Assembly (NCBI RefSeq): GCF_037201965.1
Contig: NZ_CP147518.1
Location: 743,001-807,000, forward strand
Source: Spirosoma sp. SC4-14
GTDB lineage: Bacteria > Bacteroidota > Bacteroidia > Cytophagales > Spirosomataceae
DNA length: 64,000 nucleotides
Direction of reading: 5' to 3'
Both the position numbers and the translations under genes were made by a program. Below the pieces are notes generated by a model. It searched no databases. It was not told the origin of the DNA and was given only the letters and a program-made list of their open reading frames with translations. Of the stretch, positions 39,404 to 47,720 are shown piece by piece. Each line of letters opens with the position of its first letter. Within the stretch, counting starts at the first letter, position 1.

Positions 39404-40672
39404 ATGGCTGTTCCTACTCTCCCTTCAAAAGTTAAATCTACTGAACCCGGGCTGTTTAGCTTACCGGTAATTGTTGCCGCGCTGGGTTATTTTGTCGATA
39501 TCTACGACCTGCTTCTATTTGGCATTGTTCGTGTGCCCAGTTTGAAAGATCTTGGCCTGACGCCCGACCAAATATCGACGGTTGGAGCCAGTATTCTGAA
39601 CTGGCAAATGGGGGGCTTGTTGCTGGGGGGCATTCTGTGGGGTGTTCTGGGCGATAAACGGGGCCGCCTGTCGGTACTGTTCGGGTCGATCATTACCTAT
39701 TCCATTGCCAACATTGCCTGTGGTTTCATCAAAAACGTCACGTTTATGGACCCCGTCACCTACTATGCGCTTATGCGGTTTGTGGCGGGTATTGGTCTGG
39801 CGGGCGAGTTGGGCGCGGGCATCACGCTGGTGAGCGAAATTTTGCCGAAAGAAAAACGGGCTATCGGTACATCACTGGTGGCCGGAATCGGTTTGTCGGG
39901 TGCCGTAGTTGCCTATTTTACCGTAATCTATTTTGACTGGCAAATGGCCTTTTTCGTTGGTGGCGGATTGGGTATTGGCCTATTGTTGTTGCGGGTTGGG
40001 GTTGTTGAGTCGGGTATGTTTAAAAACGTAACCGAACAGGAACATATTAGCCGGGGCGACTTTCTGTCGTTTTTTACAAATGGGAGTCGATTAAAACGCT
40101 ATTTGAAGTGCATCGGTATCGGAATTCCAACCTGGTTTGTGATTGGCATTCTGGCTACGTTCAGCAACGAGTTTGGCAAAGCGTTCGGTATTGCGGAGGA
40201 AATCCAGCCAGGGCTGGCCATTATGTGGTGTTATGTAGGGCTGGCGGCTGGCGATCTGGCCAGTGGTTTCATTAGCCATGAACTTTCGTCGCGCAAACGA
40301 GCGGTAACACTGCTAATGGGTATTGCTCTGTTATTCAGCTTGGTATACTTATTTTTTGGTATTAAAAGCGCAACCATACTTTATAGTCTGTGTCTGGCAA
40401 TGGGCTTTGGCATCGGCTACTGGGCTATGTTCGTTACAATTGGAGCCGAACAGTTTGGAACCAACCTTCGAGCTACGGCTGCTACAACGGTACCGAATAT
40501 GGTGCGTGGACTGGTTATCCCGATGACGATTACCTATCAGGCGCTTAAACCCTCGCTGGAGGTCATCAATGCGGCCGCCGTTGTCGGCCTGATTAGCTTT
40601 ATTCTTGGTTTCTACTCCATTCTGACCATTCCCGAAACCCACGGCAAGGACCTGGACTATCTGGAAGAATAA
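39404..40672 (+). CDS. MFS transporter, tandem paralogue 1
   Basis: A 422-residue, 12-segment transporter. The start of the first helix is LPVIVAALGYFVDIYDLLLFGIVRVPSLKDLG; the MFS signature between helices 2 and 3 is GDKRGRLSVLFGS; helix 5 begins RFVAGIGLAGELGAGITLVSEILPKEKR, like the sugar-and-other-solute (SP/MHS-like) branch. The Asp in FVDIYD and the Glu residues of helix 4-5 could couple protons. Two closely related copies follow at 40694 and 42781. The substrate is unknown; glpD downstream of the third copy suggests a small phosphorylated or organic-acid substrate, which is a guess. Confidence 0.85.
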   Translation: MAVPTLPSKVKSTEPGLFSLPVIVAALGYFVDIYDLLLFGIVRVPSLKDLGLTPDQISTVGASILNWQMGGLLLGGILWGVLGDKRGRLSVLFGSIITYSIANIACGFIKNVTFMDPVTYYALMRFVAGIGLAGELGAGITLVSEILPKEKRAIGTSLVAGIGLSGAVVAYFTVIYFDWQMAFFVGGGLGIGLLLLRVGVVESGMFKNVTEQEHISRGDFLSFFTNGSRLKRYLKCIGIGIPTWFVIGILATFSNEFGKAFGIAEEIQPGLAIMWCYVGLAAGDLASGFISHELSSRKRAVTLLMGIALLFSLVYLFFGIKSATILYSLCLAMGFGIGYWAMFVTIGAEQFGTNLRATAATTVPNMVRGLVIPMTITYQALKPSLEVINAAAVVGLISFILGFYSILTIPETHGKDLDYLEE

Positions 40673-40693
40673 TCCCGGTTCAGACGCCTATTT

Positions 40694-41941
40694 ATGCAAA
40701 CCGTTTCAACACCTCCGGCGCGTACATCGTTTCGACCGTTGTTTGCCTTGCCCGTCATTGTGTCGGCGCTGGGCTTTTTTGTGGACGTATATGATATGCT
40801 GATTTTCAGCATTGTGCGCGTTCCAAGTCTGCAATCGCTGGGGTTGTCGGAGGCAGAAGTATCGTCGGCCGGAACCTTCATTCTGAATTTTCAGCAGGCA
40901 GGACTAGTAATAGGCGGTTTTCTATGGGGTGTTCTGGGCGATAAACGGGGGCGTATGTCGGTTTTGTTTGGGAGTATCCTGACCTATTCGCTGACCAATA
41001 TTGCCTGCGGCTTTGTTCAGGATGTGAATACCTACGCCGTTCTACGCTTCGTGGCGGGTGTTGGCCTATCGGGTGAGATTGGCGCAGCTATGGTGCTGGT
41101 GAGCGAAATTCTGCCCAAAGAAATTCGGAGCTACGGCTCGTCGATGGTGGCGGGTATTGGCTATCTGGGTGCCGGTGTTGCTTACCTGACCGTTGAATAC
41201 TTCAATTGGCGAACAGCATTCTGGGTTGGTGGTGGCATGGGCCTTATTCTGTTGTTACTTCGGGTCAGCGTATTCGAGTCGGGGCTGTTCAGCCGTTCGA
41301 AAGTTGAACATAAAACCATTAGCCGGGGCAATTTTCTGTATTTTTTCAGCAGTTGGCAACAAGCCATCAAATACCTACGATGTGTGGCTGTTGGTGTGCC
41401 CACCTGGTTCATTGTAGGCATTTTGGCAACGTTTGCCAATGAGTTTGGGCAGGCGCTGGATATTGCCGAAGGCGTTAAACCCGGTCGGTGCGTGATGCTG
41501 ATTTACGTTGGCCTGGCCGGTGGCGATTTGCTGAGCGGCCCTATAAGCCACTGGTTACGGTCGCGACTGAAAGCCATTACGGGCCTGCTGATTTTCAGCG
41601 CATTGCTAAGTGGTGTTTACCTGTTTGGCGGCATCAAAACCGCAAATGGAATTTACACGGTTTGTTTGCTGGCGGGTTTCTGTACGGGGTATATTGCCAT
41701 GTTTCTGACGATGGTCGCCGAACTCTACGGAACTAATCTCCGCAATACGGCAACTACGTCGGTGCCGAGTGTGGTACGGGGCACACTGATTCCGATGACC
41801 TTATTTTTTCAGGCCCTAAAACCCTCATTAGGTGCTCTGGTGGCCGCTGGTATGTTAGGCGTTATTGTTTATGGTCTGGCCTTCTGGTCACTCAGCCAAA
41901 TGGAGGAAACATTTGGCAAGGACCTGGATTATGTGGAGTAG
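40694..41941 (+). CDS. MFS transporter, tandem paralogue 2
   Basis: The 415-residue protein is collinear with its neighbours: LPVIVSALGFFVDVYDMLIFSIVRVPSLQSLG, GDKRGRMSVLFGS, RFVAGVGLSGEIGAAMVLVSEILPKEIR and a C terminus ending GKDLDYVE. It begins 21 bases after the stop of paralogue 1, so the two are cotranscribed. It differs from copies 1 and 3 in several positions facing the channel (for example GAAMVL instead of GAGITL), so it may have a different substrate preference. Twelve membrane segments are predicted. Confidence 0.85.
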   Translation: MQTVSTPPARTSFRPLFALPVIVSALGFFVDVYDMLIFSIVRVPSLQSLGLSEAEVSSAGTFILNFQQAGLVIGGFLWGVLGDKRGRMSVLFGSILTYSLTNIACGFVQDVNTYAVLRFVAGVGLSGEIGAAMVLVSEILPKEIRSYGSSMVAGIGYLGAGVAYLTVEYFNWRTAFWVGGGMGLILLLLRVSVFESGLFSRSKVEHKTISRGNFLYFFSSWQQAIKYLRCVAVGVPTWFIVGILATFANEFGQALDIAEGVKPGRCVMLIYVGLAGGDLLSGPISHWLRSRLKAITGLLIFSALLSGVYLFGGIKTANGIYTVCLLAGFCTGYIAMFLTMVAELYGTNLRNTATTSVPSVVRGTLIPMTLFFQALKPSLGALVAAGMLGVIVYGLAFWSLSQMEETFGKDLDYVE

Positions 41942-42056
41942 GGTTATTGTCTGAAAATCCCATAAAATTCAGGAAAATTAAACTATTTATCTATTTACTT
42001 GGATTAGACTCAGGCCGACCGCCAGTCTTTATTCTCGAACCGTTTATCCTTTTCTG

Positions 42057-42093
42057 AAGCCGTTGCTCACGAAGCTGAGCGGTTAGCGGCTTT
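42057..42093 (+). terminator. terminator-like hairpin after MFS paralogue 2
   Basis: AAGCCG at 42057 pairs with CGGCTT at its right end, and inside it GCTCA pairs with TGAGC around a small loop; T's follow. It lies between the second MFS gene and the small exported-protein gene and probably ends the two-gene MFS message. Confidence 0.55.
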
Positions 42094-42146
42094 ATCTGCA
42101 TCATTGTGTTGACAGCTAAAGGTTCTACAACGAAATCTTCAACACA

Positions 42147-42557
42147 ATGAAAACTTCACTCAAATTCTTCGCCAGTGCATTTGCGTTTCTTTTAAGCGTA
42201 TCGGTATCGTTTGGTTTTACGGAGGGCGATCAGCCCCAGGAAAAAGCATTTGCCATCGCCATGTTTCCGGCCAATGGCGAATCTAAAGTCTGGCTTTGTC
42301 TGGAAAAATACAAAGCCAATGATAAGATCAGTGTCGAATTAGTCAATGAAAAAGGGCAGGTCATGTTTCATGAAGCTCTTCCGGGGAAAGGTGGCAAACG
42401 AAATGGTTACCGCCAGCAGTTTGATCTGAGCCAGGTTGGCGATGGTAACTACACATTCCGGATCTCGAACGGAAATCAGGTGGAAGAGCGTACGTTCAAA
42501 CTATCGACCCCAACCCTTGAACAACAAATGCCCGTACGGTTAATCTCGATGAATTAA
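42147..42557 (+). CDS. small exported protein resembling a stand-alone sorting-domain-like beta fold
   Basis: The 136-residue protein has a signal peptide (MKTSLKFFASAFAFLLSVSVSFGF). The mature part of about 110 residues has the pattern KISVELVNEKGQVMFHE... FDLSQVGDGNYTFRISNGNQVEERTF. This is the alternation seen in the C-terminal sorting domains of type IX-secreted proteins (V-x-L-x-D-x-x-G-K... F-D-L-S... G-x-Y-x-x-x-I). Here it stands alone after a signal peptide instead of at the end of a large cargo protein. It ends LISMN, without the basic KxxK end typical of sorted cargo. A similar small Bacteroidota family is likely, but I cannot name it. Confidence 0.65.
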   Translation: MKTSLKFFASAFAFLLSVSVSFGFTEGDQPQEKAFAIAMFPANGESKVWLCLEKYKANDKISVELVNEKGQVMFHEALPGKGGKRNGYRQQFDLSQVGDGNYTFRISNGNQVEERTFKLSTPTLEQQMPVRLISMN

Positions 42558-42696
42558 GCAATAATTAGTAGTCGTGAGCAATTGGTCATTAGGCAATTCG
42601 ATAGGCCAATTTCCAGGACCAGTAGTGAAACAACAACGATTAATGAACAACAAATTAGGATAAATAGGGACACAAATAGTGGAAGTTAGGTACAGG

Positions 42697-42728
42697 AAAG
42701 GCACGGGGCTCTACTCCGTGCCTTTTTT
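42697..42728 (+). terminator. intrinsic terminator
   Basis: AAAGGCACGG (42697-42706) pairs with CCGTGCCTTT (42716-42725) around a 9-base loop, with T6 after the stem. This is a textbook Rho-independent terminator. It is placed 140 bases after the small exported-protein gene and isolates it from the third MFS gene. Confidence 0.88.
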
Positions 42729-42780
42729 CGTATAACCTTGCAACTTCTTTCCTAACTTGCCGTTGCTATTCCTGACTGTC

Positions 42781-44028
42781 ATGCAATCGACAACCGTACC
42801 TTCTTCTGCTTCTGTTACTATTCGTTCTGTGCTTACCCTGCCCGTTATTGTGGCTGCGCTGGGCTATTTTGTAGACGTATATGATCTACTGCTTTTTAAT
42901 ATTGTTCGGGTTCCGAGCCTGAAAGATCTGGGGCTTGCGGATGCCGATATTTCGCTTATCGGCGGAAAAATTCTGAACTATCAGCAGGCAGGCTTACTAA
43001 TCGGTGGTATTCTGTGGGGCATTCTGGGCGATAAGCGCGGGCGACTGTCGGTATTATTCGGTTCCATCATTACCTATTCGCTGGCCAACATCGCGTGTGG
43101 ATTTGTCCATGACCCACAGCTATATGCCATCCTGCGGCTCATTGCCGGTTTGGGACTGGCGGGTGAGTTAGGAGCGGGGATCACCCTTGTGAGCGAAATT
43201 TTGCCGAAAGAACTGCGTGGTTATGGTTCATCGGTAGTAGCCAGCGTTGGCTTGTTAGGCGCTGTGGTTGCATATTTTACCGTTACTCTATTCAGTTGGC
43301 GCACCACCTACCTGGTTGGGGGCGGGTTAGGGCTTGGTTTACTCATACTGCGGGTAAGTGTTCTGGAATCGGGTATGTTTAAGAAGACCCTGGAAGCGAA
43401 TGTGTCGCGCGGTAACTTCTGGGCCTTGTTTAACGGCAGTAAGCGTGTCCTGCGCTACCTGCGATGTATGGGTATTGCCCTGCCTACTTATCTGGTCATT
43501 GGTATTCTCACTACGTTTGGCAATGAGTTCGGGCAGGCACTGGGTATTCCAGAGGCTATTCAACCTGGCCGGTGCGTCATGTTTACTTACATAGGAACCG
43601 TGCTCGGTGATTTAACGAGCGGATTCCTGAGTCAATGGATGCGTTCGCGGAAAAAAGCCATTGGTCTCATGATGGGCATGACCGCCATTTTTGTCATTCT
43701 GTATTTATACGGTGGGATTTCGTCGGCTACTACTTTTTATACACTTTGTGCCTGCATGGGATTCAGTATTGGCTACATCGCCATGTTTTTGACCATTACG
43801 GCCGAAAGTTTTGGTACCAATCTCCGGGCTACGGCCACTACCTCAGTGGCCAATAATGTTCGGGCCACAACCTTGCTGACAATTCCGGCTTTTCAGGCCA
43901 TGAAACCAGTTCTGGGTGTAATTGGCGCCGGAGCCATTGTGGCCTTCGCTTGCTTTGCGCTGGGTTTCTGGTCGTTGCTAACGATGGAAGAAACCTTCGG
44001 CAAGGAACTAGACTATACCGAAGTGTAG
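42781..44028 (+). CDS. MFS transporter, tandem paralogue 3
   Basis: A 12-segment transporter of 415 residues when started at the ATG at 42781; a TTG eight codons earlier is possible but lies closer to the upstream terminator. It matches paralogues 1 and 2 throughout (LPVIVAALGYFVDVYDLLLFNIVRVPSLKDLG, GDKRGRLSVLFGS, GKELDYTE) and is closer to paralogue 1. It is separated from the other two by the small exported-protein gene and a terminator, so it has its own promoter. It lies 102 bases before glpD, with a repeat-rich spacer between them. Confidence 0.85.
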   Translation: MQSTTVPSSASVTIRSVLTLPVIVAALGYFVDVYDLLLFNIVRVPSLKDLGLADADISLIGGKILNYQQAGLLIGGILWGILGDKRGRLSVLFGSIITYSLANIACGFVHDPQLYAILRLIAGLGLAGELGAGITLVSEILPKELRGYGSSVVASVGLLGAVVAYFTVTLFSWRTTYLVGGGLGLGLLILRVSVLESGMFKKTLEANVSRGNFWALFNGSKRVLRYLRCMGIALPTYLVIGILTTFGNEFGQALGIPEAIQPGRCVMFTYIGTVLGDLTSGFLSQWMRSRKKAIGLMMGMTAIFVILYLYGGISSATTFYTLCACMGFSIGYIAMFLTITAESFGTNLRATATTSVANNVRATTLLTIPAFQAMKPVLGVIGAGAIVAFACFALGFWSLLTMEETFGKELDYTEV

Positions 44029-44044
44029 CGTTGAGCCTCATTCG

Positions 44045-44093
44045 GTCATTGGTCAGTGGTAGCAGCGTCTTTCGATGACTAATCCCCAATGAC
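44045..44093. repeat. imperfect inverted repeat of GTCATTGG words
   Basis: GTCATTGG at 44045-44052 is complementary to CCAATGAC at 44086-44093. Further diverged copies of the word (TGACTAAT, AAATGACTAATT) follow up to 44105. It fills the gap between MFS paralogue 3 and glpD and belongs to the tandem-word hairpin family, in degraded form. Confidence 0.5.
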
Positions 44094-44118
44094 AAATGAC
44101 TAATTACCAGTAACCTGT

Positions 44119-44126
44119 TACCTTTG
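44119..44126 (+). promoter_or_regulatory. -7 promoter element directly before glpD
   Basis: TACCTTTG matches TAnnTTTG exactly and ends 4 bases before the glpD ATG at 44131. Transcription from it would start at or next to the A of the ATG, giving a leaderless message. No TTG is seen at the proper -33 distance. Confidence 0.4.
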
Positions 44127-44130
44127 ATCT

Positions 44131-45786
44131 ATGAATCGGGACGACAATCGGAAGCGGCTACAGCAGGAGACATTCGACATTTGTATTATTGGCGCCGGAG
44201 CCAGCGGAGCCGGGTCGGCGCTGGATGCTGCGCTGCGGGGCTATCGGGTTGCGCTCATCGACCGGGGCGACATATCGGGAGAAACCTCATCGCGTTCGAC
44301 CAAGTTAATTCATGGTGGAGTACGGTATCTTGAACAAGCGATCAAAAAGCTCGATCTGGCCCAGTTGAAACAGGTGCGCCACGGGCTGGCCGAACGGCGA
44401 ACCGTAATCCGAAATGCTCCGCATCTGGCCCATCCGCTGGCGTTGCTGACACCCGTATTCAGTTGGTTTGAAGGCATGTATATGTCGGTTGGTCTGGCGC
44501 TCTACGCATTTTTTGCGGGTAACGACAGTTTTCCTAAAGGAAGCTGGCTGACCAAAGCGCAGGCATTGGCAAAGATGCCGACGCTGACTCCCAATATGCA
44601 TAGTGCCGTACTTTACTATGATGGGCAGTTAAATGATGCCCGCTATGCACTGGCGCTGGCGCATTCGGCCGACGAAGCGGGGGCTGTTGTTGTCAATTAC
44701 CTGTCCGTACAAGATTTTGACCGGGAAGGCAATCGGCTAACGGCCGCTGTTGTGCAGGATCAGGTGACGGGTGAAACCTTTCGGATTCGTGCCCGCCTGT
44801 TTCTGAACTGCACCGGCCCCTATTCAGATGCCATTCGATTACTGGCTAGTTCTACACTCGAATCGCGCATTCGACCCAGCAAAGGCGTTCATATTGTGCT
44901 GCCCCGCGAAACGCTCCAGAGCGATTGTGCGATGCTAATTCCGAAAACGTCGGATGGGCGAGTGGTTTTCGCGATCCCATTCGGCGATAAAGTGTTTGTT
45001 GGTACAACCGATGACGATTACAAAGACCTGAGCCACGAACCGGTTCTGGAACCTGCAGAAGTTGATTATCTGCTCGAAACCTTACGGCCTTATCTGGCCA
45101 AAACTCCCGATAAAACCCAGGTTCTGGCTGGCTTTGGTGGTATTCGCCCGCTTATTGTGAGTAGTCGGGCAACGACCAAGACACTGCTGCGGGATCATGA
45201 AGTCGAGTATGATGCTACATCGGGTCTGCTGAGCTTGCTGGGCGGCAAATGGACAACCTACCGGCTGATGGCGCAGGATGCCATTGATCGGGCGGGCGAA
45301 CTGCTTGGTAAATCAATGCCGGGCAAAACAGAGTCGCACTATCTGGTCGGTGGCGAAAACTATCGTTTTAGTGATTGGCAACAACTCCAGCAACATTATA
45401 AACTGCCCGCCGATGTTTGCCAGCATCTGATGCGAACTTATGGTACTCGGGCCGAACGAGTGGCGCAACTTACGCTTTCCAACTCCGATTTGTCGGAACG
45501 ACTTGCCGAAAATCAGCCGTTTATCAAAGCCGAGGTTATGCATCAGGTACGTGAAGAATTGGCCGTTCGCCCACGGGATGTGCTGGCTCGTCGGTGGCGG
45601 CTCGAACTGGCCGACTGGCAACTGACCGCACAACTAACACCAGCCGTAGCCAGCCTGATGGCTACTGAATTAGGTTGGACCGATCAGGTTCGTGAAAAAC
45701 AGATCGAAGAATATCGGGCACTGCTTCACTCATTCTTTGTGAAGGCTGGTCTGACCACTACACCAACCAATGTTGCCAGCGTTTAA
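44131..45786 (+). CDS. glpD: glycerol-3-phosphate dehydrogenase, FAD-dependent
   Basis: Oxidises glycerol 3-phosphate to dihydroxyacetone phosphate and passes electrons via FAD to the quinone pool at the inner membrane. The 551-residue protein has the FAD dinucleotide motif CIIGAGASGAGSALDAALRGY at about 17-37, the typical GETSSRSTKLIHGGVRYLEQ block, RPSKGVHIVLPRE, the substrate region FVGTTDDDYK and GGKWTTYRLMAQDAID, then the helical C-terminal domain. No glycerol kinase or facilitator is nearby. The preceding MFS genes could supply substrate, but this is not shown. Confidence 0.93.
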   Translation: MNRDDNRKRLQQETFDICIIGAGASGAGSALDAALRGYRVALIDRGDISGETSSRSTKLIHGGVRYLEQAIKKLDLAQLKQVRHGLAERRTVIRNAPHLAHPLALLTPVFSWFEGMYMSVGLALYAFFAGNDSFPKGSWLTKAQALAKMPTLTPNMHSAVLYYDGQLNDARYALALAHSADEAGAVVVNYLSVQDFDREGNRLTAAVVQDQVTGETFRIRARLFLNCTGPYSDAIRLLASSTLESRIRPSKGVHIVLPRETLQSDCAMLIPKTSDGRVVFAIPFGDKVFVGTTDDDYKDLSHEPVLEPAEVDYLLETLRPYLAKTPDKTQVLAGFGGIRPLIVSSRATTKTLLRDHEVEYDATSGLLSLLGGKWTTYRLMAQDAIDRAGELLGKSMPGKTESHYLVGGENYRFSDWQQLQQHYKLPADVCQHLMRTYGTRAERVAQLTLSNSDLSERLAENQPFIKAEVMHQVREELAVRPRDVLARRWRLELADWQLTAQLTPAVASLMATELGWTDQVREKQIEEYRALLHSFFVKAGLTTTPTNVASV

Positions 45787-45846
45787 GAAGTTGGGCATTG
45801 GTTGTCTCTTCTTCTAATGATCATTGACTCTTAACATATGAACTAA

Positions 45847-45862
45847 ACTGATGTTAATCAGT
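45847..45862. promoter_or_regulatory. FNR/CRP-like palindrome upstream of a universal stress gene
   Basis: ACTGAT-GTTA-ATCAGT is a perfect 6-4-6 palindrome. The spacing equals that of FNR-type sites (TTGAT-N4-ATCAA). It lies 75 bases before the ATG of the stress-protein gene, a usual place for an activator site. A Crp-type regulator is encoded at 62217-63287, but a link is inference. Confidence 0.45.
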
Positions 45863-45936
45863 ACGGTTCCTGTACTAGCTCATAGCTGGCGGTTCACGAA
45901 TTGACTTGTTTTGTAGTGAACAAGCCGATGGTCATC

Positions 45937-46758
45937 ATGAAAACGATTCTGGTTCCTACCGATCTGAGCCCCATAACAGAATATGCCCTCAACGTGGCTG
46001 TCGATCTGGCGCGTACATATCAGGCCGAAATTATTCTGCTGCATACGGTTCTGAGCGAGTATATACCACCCGCTGATTGCGTTACGGGCCTATCGTTCGA
46101 CATTGGACCTGTTTATGAAGAAGCCTGGAAAGAAGCCGATCAGGAATTGCATAAGCTGGCTGCTAATCCCAGGTATGCCGATGTTACCATCAAAACACAG
46201 TTGGGTAGTAATCTGGATGGGCTCATCCATTGCATCAACGAGCAACCTGCCGATCTGATCGTATTAGCCTCTAAGGGATCTTCGGGGTTGATGGAGTGGC
46301 TCGAAGGATCACACGCTGAATTAATTGTTCGCCATGCAACCTGCCCGGTGCTGGTTGTTAAGCAACCCGTCGGGCATTTCAAACCCGAACGAATCGTTTA
46401 CGGAATCGATCTGGAAAAGGAACTGAAAAAACCCCATACCTATCCGTTCTCGCTGGCCGATTCGAAACGCCGACAGTTTCTCTACGTGATGACACCCAGC
46501 GATGGTCGACTCCCCGAAGGAGTACGGGAGTGGGTCGATGAGTTTGCGGCAATAAATGGGATGAAAGAATACAACCTCCATATCTGGCATGACAAAACGA
46601 TTTCTGGCGGTATTCTGCATTATGCCGATGAGGTTAAGGCCGATCTGATCGTACTTTTCACGCATGGACATAAAGGCTTGCAACACTGGCTGAAGGGCAG
46701 TGTGGCCGAAGATGTTCTGAATCATTCGCAGATACCAGTTCTGATCATGCGGCTCTAA
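45937..46758 (+). CDS. tandem-domain universal stress protein
   Basis: The 273-residue protein (ATG at 45937; the frame is open for 12 codons upstream, but the Usp fold starts with MKTILVPTDLS) has two Usp domains, about 1-146 and 150-273. Domain 1 ends with the nucleotide-binding-type loop SKGSSGLMEWLEGSHAELIVRHATCPVLVVK, and domain 2 with GHKGLQHWLKGSVAEDVLNHSQIPVLIM; both keep the G-x2-G-x9-G(S) pattern of ATP-binding Usps. Domain 2 lacks a complete N-terminal DS motif. Such proteins bind ATP or AMP and are induced by stress or growth arrest. It opens the stress/fermentation block. Confidence 0.9.
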   Translation: MKTILVPTDLSPITEYALNVAVDLARTYQAEIILLHTVLSEYIPPADCVTGLSFDIGPVYEEAWKEADQELHKLAANPRYADVTIKTQLGSNLDGLIHCINEQPADLIVLASKGSSGLMEWLEGSHAELIVRHATCPVLVVKQPVGHFKPERIVYGIDLEKELKKPHTYPFSLADSKRRQFLYVMTPSDGRLPEGVREWVDEFAAINGMKEYNLHIWHDKTISGGILHYADEVKADLIVLFTHGHKGLQHWLKGSVAEDVLNHSQIPVLIMRL

Positions 46759-46802
46759 CGAATTCTCTTATAGTTTACTCAATAGTTAATACTGAATTTA
46801 TT

Positions 46803-47558
46803 ATGGATAAAGACATGCAAGGAAAAGTAGCACTGGTAACGGGTGCTGCGTCGGGTATCGGAAAAGCAACGGCAATTTTATACGGTCAGCACGGAGCTAA
46901 TGTAATTCTGTCGGATGTTGACGAAGTGCAGGGGCTGGAAGTGGCCGAAGAAGTGAAAGCAACCGGTGTAGAGGCCAAATTCGTAAAAGCCGATGTTAGT
47001 GATGCGGCCCAGTGTCAGAAACTGGTTGACGAAACAATTGCAACCTTTGGCCGGCTGGATATGGCCTGTAACAATGCCGGAATCGGTGGCGAAATGAATG
47101 CAACGGCCGACTACTCGCTGGAAGGCTGGCATAAGATTATCAACGTTAATCTGAATAGTGTTTTCTATTGCCTGAAATATGAGCTGGAAGCCATGCTGAA
47201 ACAGGGCACCGGCGGGTCGATTGTTAATATGGCTTCAATTTTGGGGCAGGTTGGTACGGCACAGGCTCCTGGCTACGTGACGGCGAAACATGGTTTGCTT
47301 GGCCTTACGCAGACGGCGGCTATTGAATATGCATCGAAAGGGATTCGGATTAACTCGGTTGGCCCCGGCTATATCGATACGCCGTTGTTGCGAATTTTAC
47401 CCGACGAAGCCAAACAGGCAATTATTGGCTTGCATCCAATTGGGCGGTTAGGCAAATCGGAAGAAGTGGCCGAGCTGGTTATCTGGCTCACGTCGGATAA
47501 AGCATCGTTTGTGACGGGTTCGTATTACCCGGTCGATGGGGGGTATCTGGCGCAGTAA
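46803..47558 (+). CDS. short-chain dehydrogenase/reductase
   Basis: A 251-residue classical SDR. NAD(P)-binding motif TGAASGIG at 13-20, NNAG at 90-93, catalytic S145, Y158 and K162 (YVTAK), and the C-terminal SFVTGSYYPVDGGYLAQ. D38 at the end of the second strand (VILSDVD) suggests NAD(H) rather than NADP(H). The substrate cannot be told; the family includes many alcohol dehydrogenases and quinone reductases. It lies 44 bases after the stress-protein gene and is probably cotranscribed with it. A terminator follows. Confidence 0.9.
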   Translation: MDKDMQGKVALVTGAASGIGKATAILYGQHGANVILSDVDEVQGLEVAEEVKATGVEAKFVKADVSDAAQCQKLVDETIATFGRLDMACNNAGIGGEMNATADYSLEGWHKIINVNLNSVFYCLKYELEAMLKQGTGGSIVNMASILGQVGTAQAPGYVTAKHGLLGLTQTAAIEYASKGIRINSVGPGYIDTPLLRILPDEAKQAIIGLHPIGRLGKSEEVAELVIWLTSDKASFVTGSYYPVDGGYLAQ

Positions 47559-47593
47559 ATTATTGATGTTAGTAGAGGGTGTTTGTTGTTTGG

Positions 47594-47629
47594 ATAGACG
47601 CCATGCCAGTCGGTGTGGCGTCTATTTTT
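47594..47629 (+). terminator. intrinsic terminator after the SDR gene
   Basis: ATAGACGCCA (47594-47603) pairs with TGGCGTCTAT (47616-47625) over 10 perfect base pairs around a 12-base loop, with a T-run following. It lies 35 bases after the SDR stop codon and ends the stress-protein/SDR unit. Confidence 0.85.
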
Positions 47630-47678
47630 ATCATCCTAAAAGAACTCATTCTTTCCTGTGAATATTGCCTTGATTGCT

Positions 47679-47686
47679 TACTTTTG
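47679..47686 (+). promoter_or_regulatory. candidate -7 element of the P-type ATPase gene
   Basis: TACTTTTG matches TAnnTTTG exactly, 34 bases before the ATG at 47721 and downstream of a terminator. Only CTG, not TTG, is found at the -33 distance (47656-47658, 20-base spacer). Confidence 0.42.
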
Positions 47687-47720
47687 AGTGTGTTCGTAAC
47701 CTATTTTTAAGCAAAATCCT

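Noticed and set aside
45787..45936. A tRNA gene in the gap before the stress-protein gene
   Set aside because: No acceptor stem or T-loop (GTTCGANTC) is found; the visible symmetry is the 16-bp palindrome only.
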